DNA from: Planctomycetota bacterium
GTDB taxonomy: Bacteria > Planctomycetota > JACOTG01 > JAJDCM01
Length of the DNA stretch: 51,353 nucleotides
Assembly (NCBI GenBank): GCA_029260825.1
Contig: JAJDCM010000254.1
Location: 1-51,353, forward strand
Direction of reading: 5' to 3'
Shown here: piece after piece, positions 26,976-37,081 of the stretch
Position numbering within the stretch: the first letter of the stretch is position 1
Layout: every line of letters starts with the position of its first letter
Translations under genes and position numbers: made by a program
Notes under the pieces: model-generated
Seen by the model: the letters and a program-made list of their open reading frames with translations, nothing else
What the model was told of the DNA's origin: nothing
Database searches by the model: none

Positions 26976-28448
26976 TCAAGATCCGTCAGAAGGAATCTCG
27001 ATCAACGTATAGTAGGCCTCGGCGTGGAGAAGGGGCATCCCGCTTCGGTTCTTCACTCCGGGAAGATGCAGCTCATGCACGAACCCGGGCCGAAGACCGG
27101 TCACGATGAGCTCCACTTCCAGATTCCCTTCCGCAACGACGACCTCATCAATGACCAGGTCTTTCTTTTCCATTTCACTACTTCCATAGTCACTATGGAG
27201 TCGGTAGGTGTAACTTTCCATCCGATAGGATTCTTTATCTCCTCCCCCGCTGGGATCAATCGGTTGGGTGAATCGAAGTCGAAACCCCAGGCTTGTCGCT
27301 GACATCCGAAGAATTTCGAAGGGGTTCTCTCCTTTCCAGACGAGGCGTTCCAGACCATGGGCAGCCTTTCCCTTGGACCCCCAACCTCGGTTGGACAACC
27401 CGGCGATCAGAGAATCGTCCTCGCCCCAGGCCACCCGAATCAACCCGGACTTGAATCCACTTCGAAACGGGAAACACGCCCCCTGCCAGTGACCGTTTAC
27501 TTTCTCGAGAAAACAACGCATGACCGACGCGTGGTGTTGATCTCCGACAAAGACCTGGCCCGTGAAGGGCCCGAACTTCCCACCTGTTTGATCCCAGACA
27601 AGACCCGAGGGAGACTTCCCCATCTTGTCGTAGGGAAACCAGATGGCCGGCATCTTCAAGGAAGGAAACTTCTTCTTCGCCTCGACCATCATGATGCGAT
27701 CCGGAACTTCTCCAGGATATTTCACCTTGGATTCTGGAAGCTTCGCCGATTCAATCCCGTGAGGATGACCGTGGAAATCTCCAACTTCCAGATGGGATAA
27801 CTTACTCGCCCCGCACCATTCACCTTGGTTGTCGGTATAGAACATCTCTCCTTCCGGGCTCGCCTCCAACCCGGCCGGAGAGCGGAGTCCTGCACAAACC
27901 GGCTCCATGACTCCATCCTTGTTGACCCGGATAGCCCACCCTCTCCACTCCACCTTGCCAAATGGTTCGGCGCCAAAGGGCTTGTTGAGGGTCACCCAGA
28001 GGTTCCCTTCCGGATCACGTCTTGGGCCAAAAGCATACTCATGATAGTTCCCGCTGATCAACCAATCGTCACAAACCGTCTCCAGGATGTCACATCGGCC
28101 ATCTCCATCCCCATCCTTCATTCGGCTCAGTTCGGCTCGCTGCACGGTATAGATCCACCCATCGACCGAAAGGAGTCCCATGGGCTCCTGAAGACCATCA
28201 AGAAAAAGAACGTACTCCGGCGTTTCTTCGTAGAAGTTTTTCGCCAGCCAGATCTCCCCTCGGCGAGTGCAAAAAAGAACGGATCCATCCCCGTAAGGAA
28301 GAAGACCACTGACCTCAAACACCGCCCCGTCTGGAGCCGGGATCTCCACGATCTCGTAGTAGTCCGCTTCAACAGGAAGCTCAGCCGATGCCTCCTCCTC
28401 GGCGAGAAATGAAAGACCGATCATCAGAAACCAACACACATTTACCAT
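26976..28448 (-). CDS. Secreted propeller dehydrogenase-like protein
   Basis: 490 residues with a signal peptide (WFLMIGLSFLAEEEASA). The main part is a six-bladed propeller of the soluble glucose dehydrogenase/'membrane-bound dehydrogenase' type frequent in Planctomycetes: 'DGWIYTVQRAELSRMKDGDGDGRCD', 'EYAFGPRRDPEGNLWVTLN', 'RSPAGLEASPEGEMFYTDNQGEW'. Substrate and cofactor are unproven. The last ~120 residues form a beta-sandwich. ATG 28448 overlaps the stop of the multihaem gene by 7 nt (ATGGTAA), a strong sign of coupled translation, so the two probably form one redox unit in which the cytochrome accepts electrons. Confidence 0.82.
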   Translation of the reverse strand: MVNVCWFLMIGLSFLAEEEASAELPVEADYYEIVEIPAPDGAVFEVSGLLPYGDGSVLFCTRRGEIWLAKNFYEETPEYVLFLDGLQEPMGLLSVDGWIYTVQRAELSRMKDGDGDGRCDILETVCDDWLISGNYHEYAFGPRRDPEGNLWVTLNKPFGAEPFGKVEWRGWAIRVNKDGVMEPVCAGLRSPAGLEASPEGEMFYTDNQGEWCGASKLSHLEVGDFHGHPHGIESAKLPESKVKYPGEVPDRIMMVEAKKKFPSLKMPAIWFPYDKMGKSPSGLVWDQTGGKFGPFTGQVFVGDQHHASVMRCFLEKVNGHWQGACFPFRSGFKSGLIRVAWGEDDSLIAGLSNRGWGSKGKAAHGLERLVWKGENPFEILRMSATSLGFRLRFTQPIDPSGGGDKESYRMESYTYRLHSDYGSSEMEKKDLVIDEVVVAEGNLEVELIVTGLRPGFVHELHLPGVKNRSGMPLLHAEAYYTLIEIPSDGS

Positions 28449-31240
28449 TGATACTGGACCTCGATCTCAAGTGTCTTTGGATCTTCCCGCGAGATCCTCA
28501 CAGGCATGACTAATTCCTGGGTCTCTCCCTGGCTGCGAATGGTCGCTCGTCCTTCCCGCAAGCGGACCCGGCATCCTTCATCCGTGGCAAACCAGAAGTT
28601 CGCCTCTTCCTTGATCTCCCCGGCCACGATCATTCGGAAGGATAGATCCGTGATTTCCGATTCGGTGGAGAGCTTGATTCTACGGACAAGACCGACACGT
28701 TCGCCCACCTCGTCCGGTGTCAAGGATTCCTCGATCATCAGATCTCCGTAGCGATAGAGAAAAATCGGGCGTCGCAGCTCGTCTCGCTTCACCCCTCGCA
28801 TCCTGAAACCGGCCTCCCTCCCGAACAGCTCGGGCCAAGGGTCCGATGGATCCGAAAGACGAGCCAGGGGAGAACCGGGAGGAAGGGTCAAGACGTCGGC
28901 GCTGTCCGGAGATTCAAGCTTTCCGGCCCGATCGTGCCAGGTGCCTTCACTGTTGATAAAACCGCCTCTCCACATTCGTGCCAACCGGATGTTGTGGGCA
29001 TCAAAGGCAAAATGAACTTCTTCGGGATGACCGACCGCCATGACTCGAGCACTCAACCCCTTCATGAAAGCACCGAACACGATCGGCTCCTCCTTCGGGA
29101 CAAGGTCATATTTCATCTTGTCGTACTCGAGTCCGTGCGGAGGAGGCCCCTTTCCTTCCAGGGAAAGAAAGACCCGAATGGCCTCCACCTGACGATCCGT
29201 ATCTCCGGCAAGAACATCCGGAAAATCGACCCGACCCGGAATCCAGTAGGGAGGCATACGAGTTCCAGGGCTTGTTTCTTGGGGGTTCTTCAGGAGGTCC
29301 GCGTGCCAGACTGGTTTTACGCGCGAGTGCGTCTCCGCAAGATCAAGAGCGTGGGCGGTTCGTTGGCCATGGCCGCCATAATAGTGACAGTTAATACAGA
29401 TCATGCCCCGTCGCCCCACAAGCATTCTTCCGATCTCCGCAAGCTCCGCTGAATACTCGGGCTCTTCATCGTCACCCGGCAAAGAATCAACCATGTCAAA
29501 GAGCTCGGAAAGAGCAGCAACGTTCTCCACTCCGAACTCGGGCATCCTGGTATTCATGTAAGGGCGCGCCGCCCCCTTCTCGGTGAGAACACGGCGAATC
29601 CAGTCCTTCTTGAGACGATGTCCAACCCCAGAAAGAGTGGGCGGGATACGCCCCTCGTCCCCAAGATCGGCAATACCCGTAAACATCGGCCTCAACGACT
29701 CCACCGGTCCTCCGGCGGAATCCCGCTCATGACAGGACAAACAATCGAGCCTCGAAAGAACAAAGTCGATCTCCTCGGATGCGGATCGAGGATGAGAAAG
29801 CTCTTCCCGTGCCTTCACCAGGGCTTGTAGTTGTTCCTTTTCACCCTCCTGAAAATCAAATCGCGGAACACCGTCAGGAGGATTCTCGGAAAGACAGCCA
29901 GAATCCTCCGAGAGAAGCTCAAGAAACGGCCTGGTTTCGACCACCGGACTTCTCCCGGGATCGTGGCATCCCTGACATCCCAAGCTCTCGAACCAGACAG
30001 CACCCTTGGCAATTCGAACCGGATCCAGTTCAAATCCGGACACATCCGGAGGGATCATGGTGACCGGACGATGGGACAGCACCTCCATCGGAATCGGTCC
30101 CCGATCAAACGTGGGCCCTTCATATTCAACGAAAAGAGCTTCCCCTCCCTCCCCCTCGAACATCGTGACCGTGATGGGGTGGCGCCCCGCGGAAAGCTCG
30201 ATCCAACCTGACTTCTCGATCGGGCCATGACTTCCGCCATTGTCGACCACAAGCTGGTCATAGATGTAGAGCCAGGAACCGTCATCCGAAGTCGTATAGA
30301 ACGTGTATTCCCCGTCGGTAGGGACCTCAATCTCACCTCGAAATCGAAACCCGAAGCCGTCGTCCTTTCGGGGTAGATCAATCGTAAATCCGAAAGATAT
30401 GTCAAGAGCTATCGGCTCTTTCCCCGCAAACGTGCCGTCCTTTCCATCAAACTCTCCTTCGAAGTATTCGACTTCGAGACCAGGACGCCGCAAGCAGTCG
30501 GGCGCAAGATCCAGATCATCCGCCTGATGGCGCAGGAGGTAAAAAGCCACGGATCTGGCCTCATCTTCCGTGAGCCGCATGGAAGGCATCTGTCCCGAAG
30601 GGCGCACTAAAAGCGGATCGACCAGGAATGCGGTCAATGGGTCAAGTGCGGTGGCCTTAGAAAGCCTTTCGGATGAATCCACTTCGTGACAGGCCACACA
30701 ACCAACCGTCTCATAAAGGCGCCTTCCGTGGTCAAGAAATGAAGAACGGACGGTTACCGGCTCGGCGACGAAAGGACCGTTCTTTGACTGAAGGAAGTGA
30801 ATAAGATCCTCTACGACATCCGCCCTGTCCGTACCAGAAAATCCATGAAGAACATCCGGCATCTTCGTTCCGGGTTTGATGTCGTGAGGAGAAGCAAGGA
30901 AGGATCTCAAGTACTCCGGAGCAAGACGCCCCCCGACGGATTCAAGATTCGGGGCAGGAAACAGGGGAATTCGGGAAAGGAGCGGATCCGGCTCCTTGTG
31001 GCAAGCAGCGCACGAAAACTGACTCGCCAAAGCCTCCCCCGCCGAAGACAATCCCGGCTCGGGAGAAACAACGTCCGCCTCCCTTCCCCGAGCCTTACGA
31101 TTCGCCTCAACCGGCTTGAAGTCATCTCCCTTTCCTACTTCCGCCTCTGGCTCGAGACCCTTTTCATCACAGCCAAAAGAAAAAGAAAGCAAGACAAGAA
31201 GACACCAGCGTCGGAGCATCGATCGATTTACCTCGATCAT
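28442..31240 (-). CDS. Five-haem c-type cytochrome lipoprotein with PA14 domain
   Basis: 932 residues with a lipoprotein signal (LLSFSFGC, lipidated Cys24). Five CxxCH haem c attachment sites are present: 77-81, 181-185, 422-426, 500-504 and 615-619. A PA14 domain, a sugar-binding beta-barrel, sits between the second and third at about 255-390 ('YTFYTTSDDGSWLYIYDQL'). The C-terminal ~250 residues have no haem site and form a beta-rich domain. The protein should sit on the periplasmic face and pass electrons. The PA14 insertion suggests a carbohydrate substrate or surface. It is followed with a 7-nt overlap by the dehydrogenase-like gene and is preceded by the rhamnosidase gene 29 nt upstream. 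Confidence 0.93.
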   Translation of the reverse strand: MIEVNRSMLRRWCLLVLLSFSFGCDEKGLEPEAEVGKGDDFKPVEANRKARGREADVVSPEPGLSSAGEALASQFSCAACHKEPDPLLSRIPLFPAPNLESVGGRLAPEYLRSFLASPHDIKPGTKMPDVLHGFSGTDRADVVEDLIHFLQSKNGPFVAEPVTVRSSFLDHGRRLYETVGCVACHEVDSSERLSKATALDPLTAFLVDPLLVRPSGQMPSMRLTEDEARSVAFYLLRHQADDLDLAPDCLRRPGLEVEYFEGEFDGKDGTFAGKEPIALDISFGFTIDLPRKDDGFGFRFRGEIEVPTDGEYTFYTTSDDGSWLYIYDQLVVDNGGSHGPIEKSGWIELSAGRHPITVTMFEGEGGEALFVEYEGPTFDRGPIPMEVLSHRPVTMIPPDVSGFELDPVRIAKGAVWFESLGCQGCHDPGRSPVVETRPFLELLSEDSGCLSENPPDGVPRFDFQEGEKEQLQALVKAREELSHPRSASEEIDFVLSRLDCLSCHERDSAGGPVESLRPMFTGIADLGDEGRIPPTLSGVGHRLKKDWIRRVLTEKGAARPYMNTRMPEFGVENVAALSELFDMVDSLPGDDEEPEYSAELAEIGRMLVGRRGMICINCHYYGGHGQRTAHALDLAETHSRVKPVWHADLLKNPQETSPGTRMPPYWIPGRVDFPDVLAGDTDRQVEAIRVFLSLEGKGPPPHGLEYDKMKYDLVPKEEPIVFGAFMKGLSARVMAVGHPEEVHFAFDAHNIRLARMWRGGFINSEGTWHDRAGKLESPDSADVLTLPPGSPLARLSDPSDPWPELFGREAGFRMRGVKRDELRRPIFLYRYGDLMIEESLTPDEVGERVGLVRRIKLSTESEITDLSFRMIVAGEIKEEANFWFATDEGCRVRLREGRATIRSQGETQELVMPVRISREDPKTLEIEVQYQW

Positions 31241-31269
31241 GAATTCACAGCTCCCCGTTTCTCAATCGA

Positions 31270-34200
31270 TCATTTCCCTGACCAGGATCTTCCTTCGTAT
31301 GGCCCCGAGAAGGAATAACGACCCGAACCAACCTCAAAAATCATCGAACCGATTCCACTCTTCCGGACCTCAACATCCTTGGACTCTCGAGGAGAGAGCC
31401 CAAAAAGTGTCACGTCTTCTTTCCGAAGGGTCGGGAAGGTAACAAGAGCTGTTGTGTTTGCCGGGATCTCGACATCTAGCGACAGTCGTCCGTCTTCTGT
31501 CTTCCAGTCGACCCGGATCTCTCCCCGAACGGAACGATATCTTGCCTTTACCCAGGTCAAGTCGCCTCCCGGCTGAGGAGAAATCACGATTTTCTCAAAA
31601 CCTGGCTCGCCGCTACGAATGCCCGCAACCGTCTCATAGAGCCACTGGCCAACCACACCGAACGCATAGTGTGAAAATGAATTCATTCCCGGATCATGAA
31701 AACCATCCTCGTCGGACCACCCATTCCATCGCTCCCAGATCGAAGTCGCTCCCCGCTCAATCGAATAGCCCCACGACGGAAAACCCTTGTTGTGAAGCAG
31801 GCGGTACGCAACATCGGTGCGCCCGACCTTGCTCAGCGCCGTCATGAGGTCTTTCGTTCCGACAAAACCCGTCGAAAGACGATTCTTCCGGGCTTCGATA
31901 TCCGCAACAAGATGCTTTGCGGCAAGGCGTCGAGTTTCAGGCGGCAGGAGATCATACGCCAGGGCCAGAACGTAAGCACATTGGGTTTCTCCGAGAATCT
32001 TCCCCTGCTCGCTGACATACGCGGCGGTAAAGGCGTTCTTCACCGACTGAAAAAGTTCCTCGTACTTTTGCGCATCATCGACCTTTCCAACAACACGAGC
32101 CGAGCGAGCCAGAAGATCCACACTCCGGGCGAAATATGCGGAATAGATGACTTCCTTGGGAGTATCGGCCTCGATGTTGACCCAATCCCCGAAACAATGG
32201 AAATCTTCAGGAGGGAGAAAATCCGGAGACCGGCTCGCGCAAAAATCAACAAAGCGGACCATCCCGGAGTAGTGCCGGGAGAGTAAGTCTCGATCTCCGT
32301 AAACATCGTAGAGAACCCAGGGACAGATCACACCTGCATCCGCCCAGGCCGGCCCCCCATCATCCCCCGCAACCTTCAGCGGAGCAACCATGGGAAACTG
32401 ACCATCCGCTCGCTGGGCATCGGAAAGATCGATGAGCCACTTCGTCATGAATGCCTGCACGTCAGCATTGAAGCAAGCGGTGCGGCAATAGACCTGTGCA
32501 TCTCCCGTCCAACCCAGACGCTCGTCCCGCTGAGGGCAATCGGTCGGAACATCAATAAAGTTCGCTCTCTGGGTCCAGTAGATGTTGGAAAGGAGCTTGT
32601 TGACGGTGTCGTCTGACGTTTCCATTTCTCCGGCAAGTTCTGTCGCGCTGCCAAGAGCAATCCCTGTAATGACATCCTCGGTCGGTCGTCCTGGATACCC
32701 CGTGAGTTCGACGTATTGAAAACCGTGATATGTAAAGCGAGGTTGCCAGATCTCAACTCCGCCGCCTCGACAGATATAGGTGTCGACGGTTCGGGCCGAC
32801 CGCAGATTTTCGACGTACACATTTCCGTCCGCCGCAAGTCGTTCGGCAAACCGAAGCGTCAGCTCCGTTCCGGCCTCGGCCTGGATACGAAGACGAATCA
32901 CCCCTGCAAAATTTTGCCCAAGATCAAAAACAAAACGTCCCGGTTCAGGCTCGGTGATCGCGACAGCAGGGAGTTCGGCAAAGGCTTGCACTGGCGGGCC
33001 AGGATGGGCTTCGACAACGGCGCTACCGGGTTCGGAGATGTCTACGGCCGCCCACTCCGATTCGCCCTCATACCCTGGCTCATCCCAACGATCCAGTTCC
33101 TTTCGAGCATCATAGGTTTCACCCATGAGAAAGTCGCTCTCAAGAATCGGCCCGGTCGTCCCCTTGAAATCTGATCCCGTGCCAATGACCTCGCTGCTTC
33201 CGTCTTCGAATTCAACCTGAATCTGGCCAAGGAACCGTAGATCCTTTCCGTAGTGATTGCGATTCCTTCCATATCCGATGTAGCCCGCATACCACCCGTC
33301 GGCGAGGATGATCCCCATGGCATTCTTCCCCGCACGAAGAAGATGAGCCACATCATAGGTTCGTGTATAGACACGCTTATCGTAGTCCGTCCACCCCGGG
33401 TTGAAGAAATCACTGCCTACCCGCTTGCCGTTCAGACGAAGCTCGAAAATACCCAGAGCTGTCGCGTGAACAAAAGCTCTCCGGATTTTCTTTCCAAGGT
33501 TGAACTCACCTCGAAGGTAACGAGGAGGCGGCAATGTGAGCTCACTCGGAGAAAGATCCCCCCAGGGTTCATCCCCCATATCTCCGACCAGCATGGGTAA
33601 CTTCCAGGTCGAGTCGTCAAAATCTCGTTCAAACCAACCCTCCTGGGGCTTTCGAGTAACCTTCCAGGATGGGCTCGTGCTGAAAGACGAAACAGATCCA
33701 TCTTCAAGCTCTACCCTCAACCAAGCGGCGAAGGCTGCCGGGTTGGGGTCGTTCCCAGCATTGTGGGCGCTGACCGCGATGACGTTTTTTTCCGAAGATA
33801 AGAACCGGGTCACATCGAAAACGGAGACAACCTTGAAATTGTTTCCCTTCCCGACCTCCCTTCCGTCGATCCAGACGGTGAACTCATTATCAACGCTGAT
33901 AGCAAGAGATGCTTTCTTGACCGGTGCGTCAAGGCCCGGCATGCTTCCTCGGAAATAACATGTCCCCACCGGGGAACGAATCGAGGGATTTCCTTCCGGA
34001 TACCAGATCCATTGACTCTGTTCGAAATCCGAATAGACAGGATCAAGGTGTTCCCCCTTGATCCTGTCCAACCCGATCCACTCTGCCTTCCAGTCTTTTG
34101 GCGCCATTAACCCCATGGTCCATGACGCCGGCTCACTCCAGCTGGACACTTCCCCATCTCCATCCCAGACGCGAACGCGCCAGAAGCAAGCGTCACCCGA

Positions 34201-34515
34201 GTTGAGGGGCTCTCCACCATAAAGGATGTCAAGGGTCTCAGAACTCTTGATCCGCCCCGTATCCCAGTAACTCTCTATACCTTCTTTCAGGATTGAACCT
34301 GAACTCGCCACCTGAACCTGATAGCCGGTCTGAACCTCATTTCTACGCTCAGAAGTCAAAATCCAGCTCAGTCGAGGATGCGGCCTGGTGATTCCAAGCG
34401 GGTCCACCCGATGCTCGGTGCGGAGTTCAGTCGGCAATAATTCCTGGGAAAAAAGAGCAGCTGGCGACGCCATGAGGAAGACCCCCAAAGCAAAGAGAAG
34501 TTGGTAAAGGCGCAT
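31270..34515 (-). CDS. Secreted alpha-L-rhamnosidase (GH78)
   Basis: 1081 residues from ATG 34515; the frame extends to 34626 but that part overlaps the HEAT gene. The signal peptide is LLFALGVFLMASPAALFS. Domains in order: fibronectin-like N-terminus ('PRLSWIL'), rhamnosidase N-domain (about 355-520, 'LRLNGKRVGSDFFNPGWTDY'), concanavalin-like domain, the (alpha/alpha)6 catalytic domain with 'DCPQRDERLGWTGDAQVY' and 'SIWERWNGWSD' bearing the acidic residues, and a C-terminal beta domain. It releases terminal alpha-L-rhamnose from plant or algal polysaccharides or glycosides outside the cell. The neighbours are a five-haem cytochrome downstream and a HEAT protein upstream on the same strand. 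Confidence 0.93.
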   Translation of the reverse strand: MRLYQLLFALGVFLMASPAALFSQELLPTELRTEHRVDPLGITRPHPRLSWILTSERRNEVQTGYQVQVASSGSILKEGIESYWDTGRIKSSETLDILYGGEPLNSGDACFWRVRVWDGDGEVSSWSEPASWTMGLMAPKDWKAEWIGLDRIKGEHLDPVYSDFEQSQWIWYPEGNPSIRSPVGTCYFRGSMPGLDAPVKKASLAISVDNEFTVWIDGREVGKGNNFKVVSVFDVTRFLSSEKNVIAVSAHNAGNDPNPAAFAAWLRVELEDGSVSSFSTSPSWKVTRKPQEGWFERDFDDSTWKLPMLVGDMGDEPWGDLSPSELTLPPPRYLRGEFNLGKKIRRAFVHATALGIFELRLNGKRVGSDFFNPGWTDYDKRVYTRTYDVAHLLRAGKNAMGIILADGWYAGYIGYGRNRNHYGKDLRFLGQIQVEFEDGSSEVIGTGSDFKGTTGPILESDFLMGETYDARKELDRWDEPGYEGESEWAAVDISEPGSAVVEAHPGPPVQAFAELPAVAITEPEPGRFVFDLGQNFAGVIRLRIQAEAGTELTLRFAERLAADGNVYVENLRSARTVDTYICRGGGVEIWQPRFTYHGFQYVELTGYPGRPTEDVITGIALGSATELAGEMETSDDTVNKLLSNIYWTQRANFIDVPTDCPQRDERLGWTGDAQVYCRTACFNADVQAFMTKWLIDLSDAQRADGQFPMVAPLKVAGDDGGPAWADAGVICPWVLYDVYGDRDLLSRHYSGMVRFVDFCASRSPDFLPPEDFHCFGDWVNIEADTPKEVIYSAYFARSVDLLARSARVVGKVDDAQKYEELFQSVKNAFTAAYVSEQGKILGETQCAYVLALAYDLLPPETRRLAAKHLVADIEARKNRLSTGFVGTKDLMTALSKVGRTDVAYRLLHNKGFPSWGYSIERGATSIWERWNGWSDEDGFHDPGMNSFSHYAFGVVGQWLYETVAGIRSGEPGFEKIVISPQPGGDLTWVKARYRSVRGEIRVDWKTEDGRLSLDVEIPANTTALVTFPTLRKEDVTLFGLSPRESKDVEVRKSGIGSMIFEVGSGRYSFSGPYEGRSWSGK

Positions 34516-34591
34516 GATATAGCCCGGATTATTCAAGCTTCCACCATACACAAAGAGGGTCGTGGGGTCGAGTCCAGGGGGGAATGAGGGG

Positions 34592-35824
34592 CTACTTGAC
34601 CGGTCCGCCCACACTCGAAAGAGCACTTCGAATGAGCTCCCTCTCGTAAGAATTCCTTGCCGGGTCTCCCGTGCCTGCTGGGATCGTCAAAAGAAGACGA
34701 CTCGTCAAACGCTCCAGAGCCTCGGGGCGAAGGTCTTCCTGCTTCTCAGCTCCCTTCGACAGGACAAAGGTCACGATCTCGGACGGATTCCTCACCCAGC
34801 GATAGACCTCCATGTCACACCCCGGATCCCCCCAAAGCCGCTGATCTCCTACAGATGACAGGATTCCAGGGAGGTCGCGACGCAGAAGTTTTACCGTCCC
34901 CTCCGCAAGCTGGACACGGATCGGGTTTCCCGTCCCGAGGTGAAGAGCGTCGTCCTCCGTCCACCGAAGAAAAAACTCTCCTTTGCGACAGGAGCGGATC
35001 TCGAGACCAAGCACCTCGTTCTCGATGCGACTTCCGGCCTTTGCAACATTCGGCAATCTGGGCGCGGGTCTCGTCAGCAACTTCGACCAGTCGGCCCTGA
35101 TCGCCTTGATTGCCTCCACATTCTCGGGAGTCGTTGGGGAACGATCCGGACGATAGAGCCACTTACCTCCCAGGTTTTTCTTCAGGAGCCCAAAAGCAGC
35201 AAACCGAGCCTTCTTTCCCGTCTCCGATTCAAAATACCGGTCTTCTCGTTTGAGTTCCTCAAGAGGCCAGGCAAGGGCCCACCGACGCCCCCAGAGGTCG
35301 AGGAGCCGGGCGGCACCGCGCCGAACTCGGTCGTCTTGATCTTCGAGCCGAGCTCGAACCGCCTGAATTGATTGTTGCTGAGAAACCTCGAGCGCGGTAA
35401 GCCCCGAGAGTCGCACCGCAGCGAGAGAATCGTTCAAGAATCCGGACACAGTCTTGAACTCATCTGGCCTTGCCGTCTCGGCGAGTGAACGAGCCGCAGC
35501 CGGACGCCACGGAAAGGAGGGGTCGTTCACTGACTGCCAGAGAAGCTCTCGAATGTCATCTCCTGGAAGACGCCCCAACACACCAACAACGTCGGGGCCG
35601 AGGCTGGCAACGTTCCCGCCGTGTTCAGCGAGATAGCTCCGAACCTCTTTCGTTGCCGCCTCCCCGAAGCTTGCCAGTTTTCTCGCAGCTTGAGGGCGAA
35701 CCACCGGCGATCCGGTTCGGGCGACTCGCAAGAACTTGCCCTCCTCCGTTTCGGCTGATGAAACCTGCCGGGAGAAGAAGAGAGGAAGGAGAAGAAAAAT
35801 GGAGATGGTCTTCAAGACACTCAT
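34592..35824 (-). CDS. Secreted HEAT-repeat protein
   Basis: 410 residues from ATG 35824; upstream in-frame sequence to 36019 overlaps the DUF3299 gene. The signal peptide is SVLKTISIFLLLPLFFSRQVSSA. Residues ~25-200 form HEAT-type helical repeats ('RPQAARKLASFGEAATKEVRSYL', 'PWRPAAARSLAETARPDEFK', 'VRRGAARLLDLWG'). The rest is a beta-rich region of unknown type ('NEVLGLEIRSCRKGEFFLRW'). HEAT solenoids usually bind proteins. It starts 20 nt after the second DUF3299 gene and so belongs to the same operon. Function unknown. Confidence 0.78.
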   Translation of the reverse strand: MSVLKTISIFLLLPLFFSRQVSSAETEEGKFLRVARTGSPVVRPQAARKLASFGEAATKEVRSYLAEHGGNVASLGPDVVGVLGRLPGDDIRELLWQSVNDPSFPWRPAAARSLAETARPDEFKTVSGFLNDSLAAVRLSGLTALEVSQQQSIQAVRARLEDQDDRVRRGAARLLDLWGRRWALAWPLEELKREDRYFESETGKKARFAAFGLLKKNLGGKWLYRPDRSPTTPENVEAIKAIRADWSKLLTRPAPRLPNVAKAGSRIENEVLGLEIRSCRKGEFFLRWTEDDALHLGTGNPIRVQLAEGTVKLLRRDLPGILSSVGDQRLWGDPGCDMEVYRWVRNPSEIVTFVLSKGAEKQEDLRPEALERLTSRLLLTIPAGTGDPARNSYERELIRSALSSVGGPVK

Positions 35825-35844
35825 GGTCGGGCTCTGGATCGAAA

Positions 35845-36261
35845 TCAGTCCAGCTTTCCTTCGAGACGATAGATGCTGGTGACGAACCCATCTTCCTTGA
35901 CCTCGCCAACGCTGAGGGTTCCCTTGACACGGATGAGCCCGGCCCCCCAGGTTGTTTCTTCCCCATCCAAAGTTACTTCGATGAATTCGAAGACCTTGGG
36001 GCGAGCGTTGCATGCACACGGATCAGTGACCAGGAGAAACGTATCCGCCTTTCCCCGAAAGATATGCATGAAACCGCTGACAGAGATCTCTTCTCCATCG
36101 AGAGATTGGACCTCCGAGGGAAGGGGCTCACCCTCTTCGTAGTCGATGGTTGTCAGGGTGAGGATGTCGACCGTCTTTGCCCACAGTGAATGAGCCTGAC
36201 TGCCCAGCTCCCCCGGGAAGGAAAGGGCAAGAATCAGAAACGTTATGGCGGTCGAACTCAT
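35845..36261 (-). CDS. DUF3299-type secreted protein, second copy
   Basis: 138 residues from ATG 36261, which has GAGG 6 nt upstream; a GTG at 36279 is also in frame. A signal peptide-like N-terminus (AITFLILALSFPGELG) is followed by a small beta domain: 'LPSEVQSLDGEEISVSGFM', 'DTFLLVTDPCACNARP', 'IRVKGTLSVGE', 'VTSIYRLEG'. The pattern L-x-G-x-x-(I/V)-x-x-x-G-x-(I/M), then FLL and a Cys pair (C82, C84), matches the DUF3299 fold and aligns over its length with the gene just upstream. The cysteines could bind metal. It lies 166 nt after the first copy. Confidence 0.68.
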   Translation of the reverse strand: MSSTAITFLILALSFPGELGSQAHSLWAKTVDILTLTTIDYEEGEPLPSEVQSLDGEEISVSGFMHIFRGKADTFLLVTDPCACNARPKVFEFIEVTLDGEETTWGAGLIRVKGTLSVGEVKEDGFVTSIYRLEGKLD

Positions 36262-36427
36262 TGTTTCCTCGGAAGGCACGGATGAATCAATTGCATCTTA
36301 TTCTCCTTCGGTCCACCCCCGACTTCAACTTCAAAGTTCACCGAAAATGCGAAACGCCCGTTCCGGGGCGATAGCCAAGAAACATGACGGTAAACCCATT
36401 CGGAGGAACGAGTTGGATCGCCCGGCG

Positions 36428-37081
36428 CTAGTACAGAACCTCGACTTCATCCGCCACCACCCGATAGAGGCTCTCGGCAAACCCCGCCTCATCGAGCTTC
36501 TCTCCCACCTGGAGCAACCCCGTCACCCGCACAACCGCAACCGGGGAAAGAACGACCTCTTCTCCCGGAGGCAACGTGACCTCGACCCACTCATCCAGAA
36601 CAGGCATGGATCCAAAGCAACAACCGGGTGGGAATCGCGTCAGGAGGAACCGCTGTATTTCTTCTCCGTCAAACTCCGTGGCCAAGATATGACCCTGAGC
36701 CTCGATTCTCTCCCCGCAAAGCCCCTGAATGACCGGAGGGAACTGGTCGACCGTCAACTCGACCTTGGTGCCGGATCGAAGCTCGGGCGGATCGTAGTCG
36801 GCAAATGTGAGAACCGAAAGATCAATTCGCAGCACCCCATCACTCCGAGCTTCGATCAACCCATTGATCTTCTCATCGCCCCGAGGAGTCGACTCTCGCC
36901 CCGCACCCGGCGCCTTTTCGTCGTGGGTAAAGGCGGATGATTGAAGGAGGGTACCTTGAATCGGAACCGAACTTCCCGACCAGTCCGTTTCCAACGCCCC
37001 TTGATAGGTCCAAAAAAGAGTACCTCCCGAGGCGAGAAGCACGATCCCCTGGAGTGTCCACATGAGTCTATTCATCTTCAT
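36428..37081 (-). CDS. DUF3299-type membrane-anchored protein, first copy
   Basis: 217 residues. An N-terminal hydrophobic segment (about 8-26) anchors or exports it, then a ~60-residue spacer leads to the DUF3299 domain at about 88-215: 'FPPVIQGLCGERIEAQGHI', 'IQRFLLTRFPPGCCFGSMP', 'VVRVTGLLQVGE', 'AESLYRVVADEVEVLY'. Cys154-Cys155 in GCCFG is the likely metal- or thiol-active point. Its start overlaps the WD40 gene by 14 nt, so translation is coupled; a second ATG at 37075 is an alternative start. Together with the ABC pair upstream this is a candidate metal-handling set. Confidence 0.72.
   Translation of the reverse strand: MKMNRLMWTLQGIVLLASGGTLFWTYQGALETDWSGSSVPIQGTLLQSSAFTHDEKAPGAGRESTPRGDEKINGLIEARSDGVLRIDLSVLTFADYDPPELRSGTKVELTVDQFPPVIQGLCGERIEAQGHILATEFDGEEIQRFLLTRFPPGCCFGSMPVLDEWVEVTLPPGEEVVLSPVAVVRVTGLLQVGEKLDEAGFAESLYRVVADEVEVLY

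Noticed and set aside
34516..34591. Possible tRNA T-arm (GGTCGAGTCC) in a gap
   Set aside because: Only this short stretch looks tRNA-like; no acceptor stem or anticodon arm can be folded around it.
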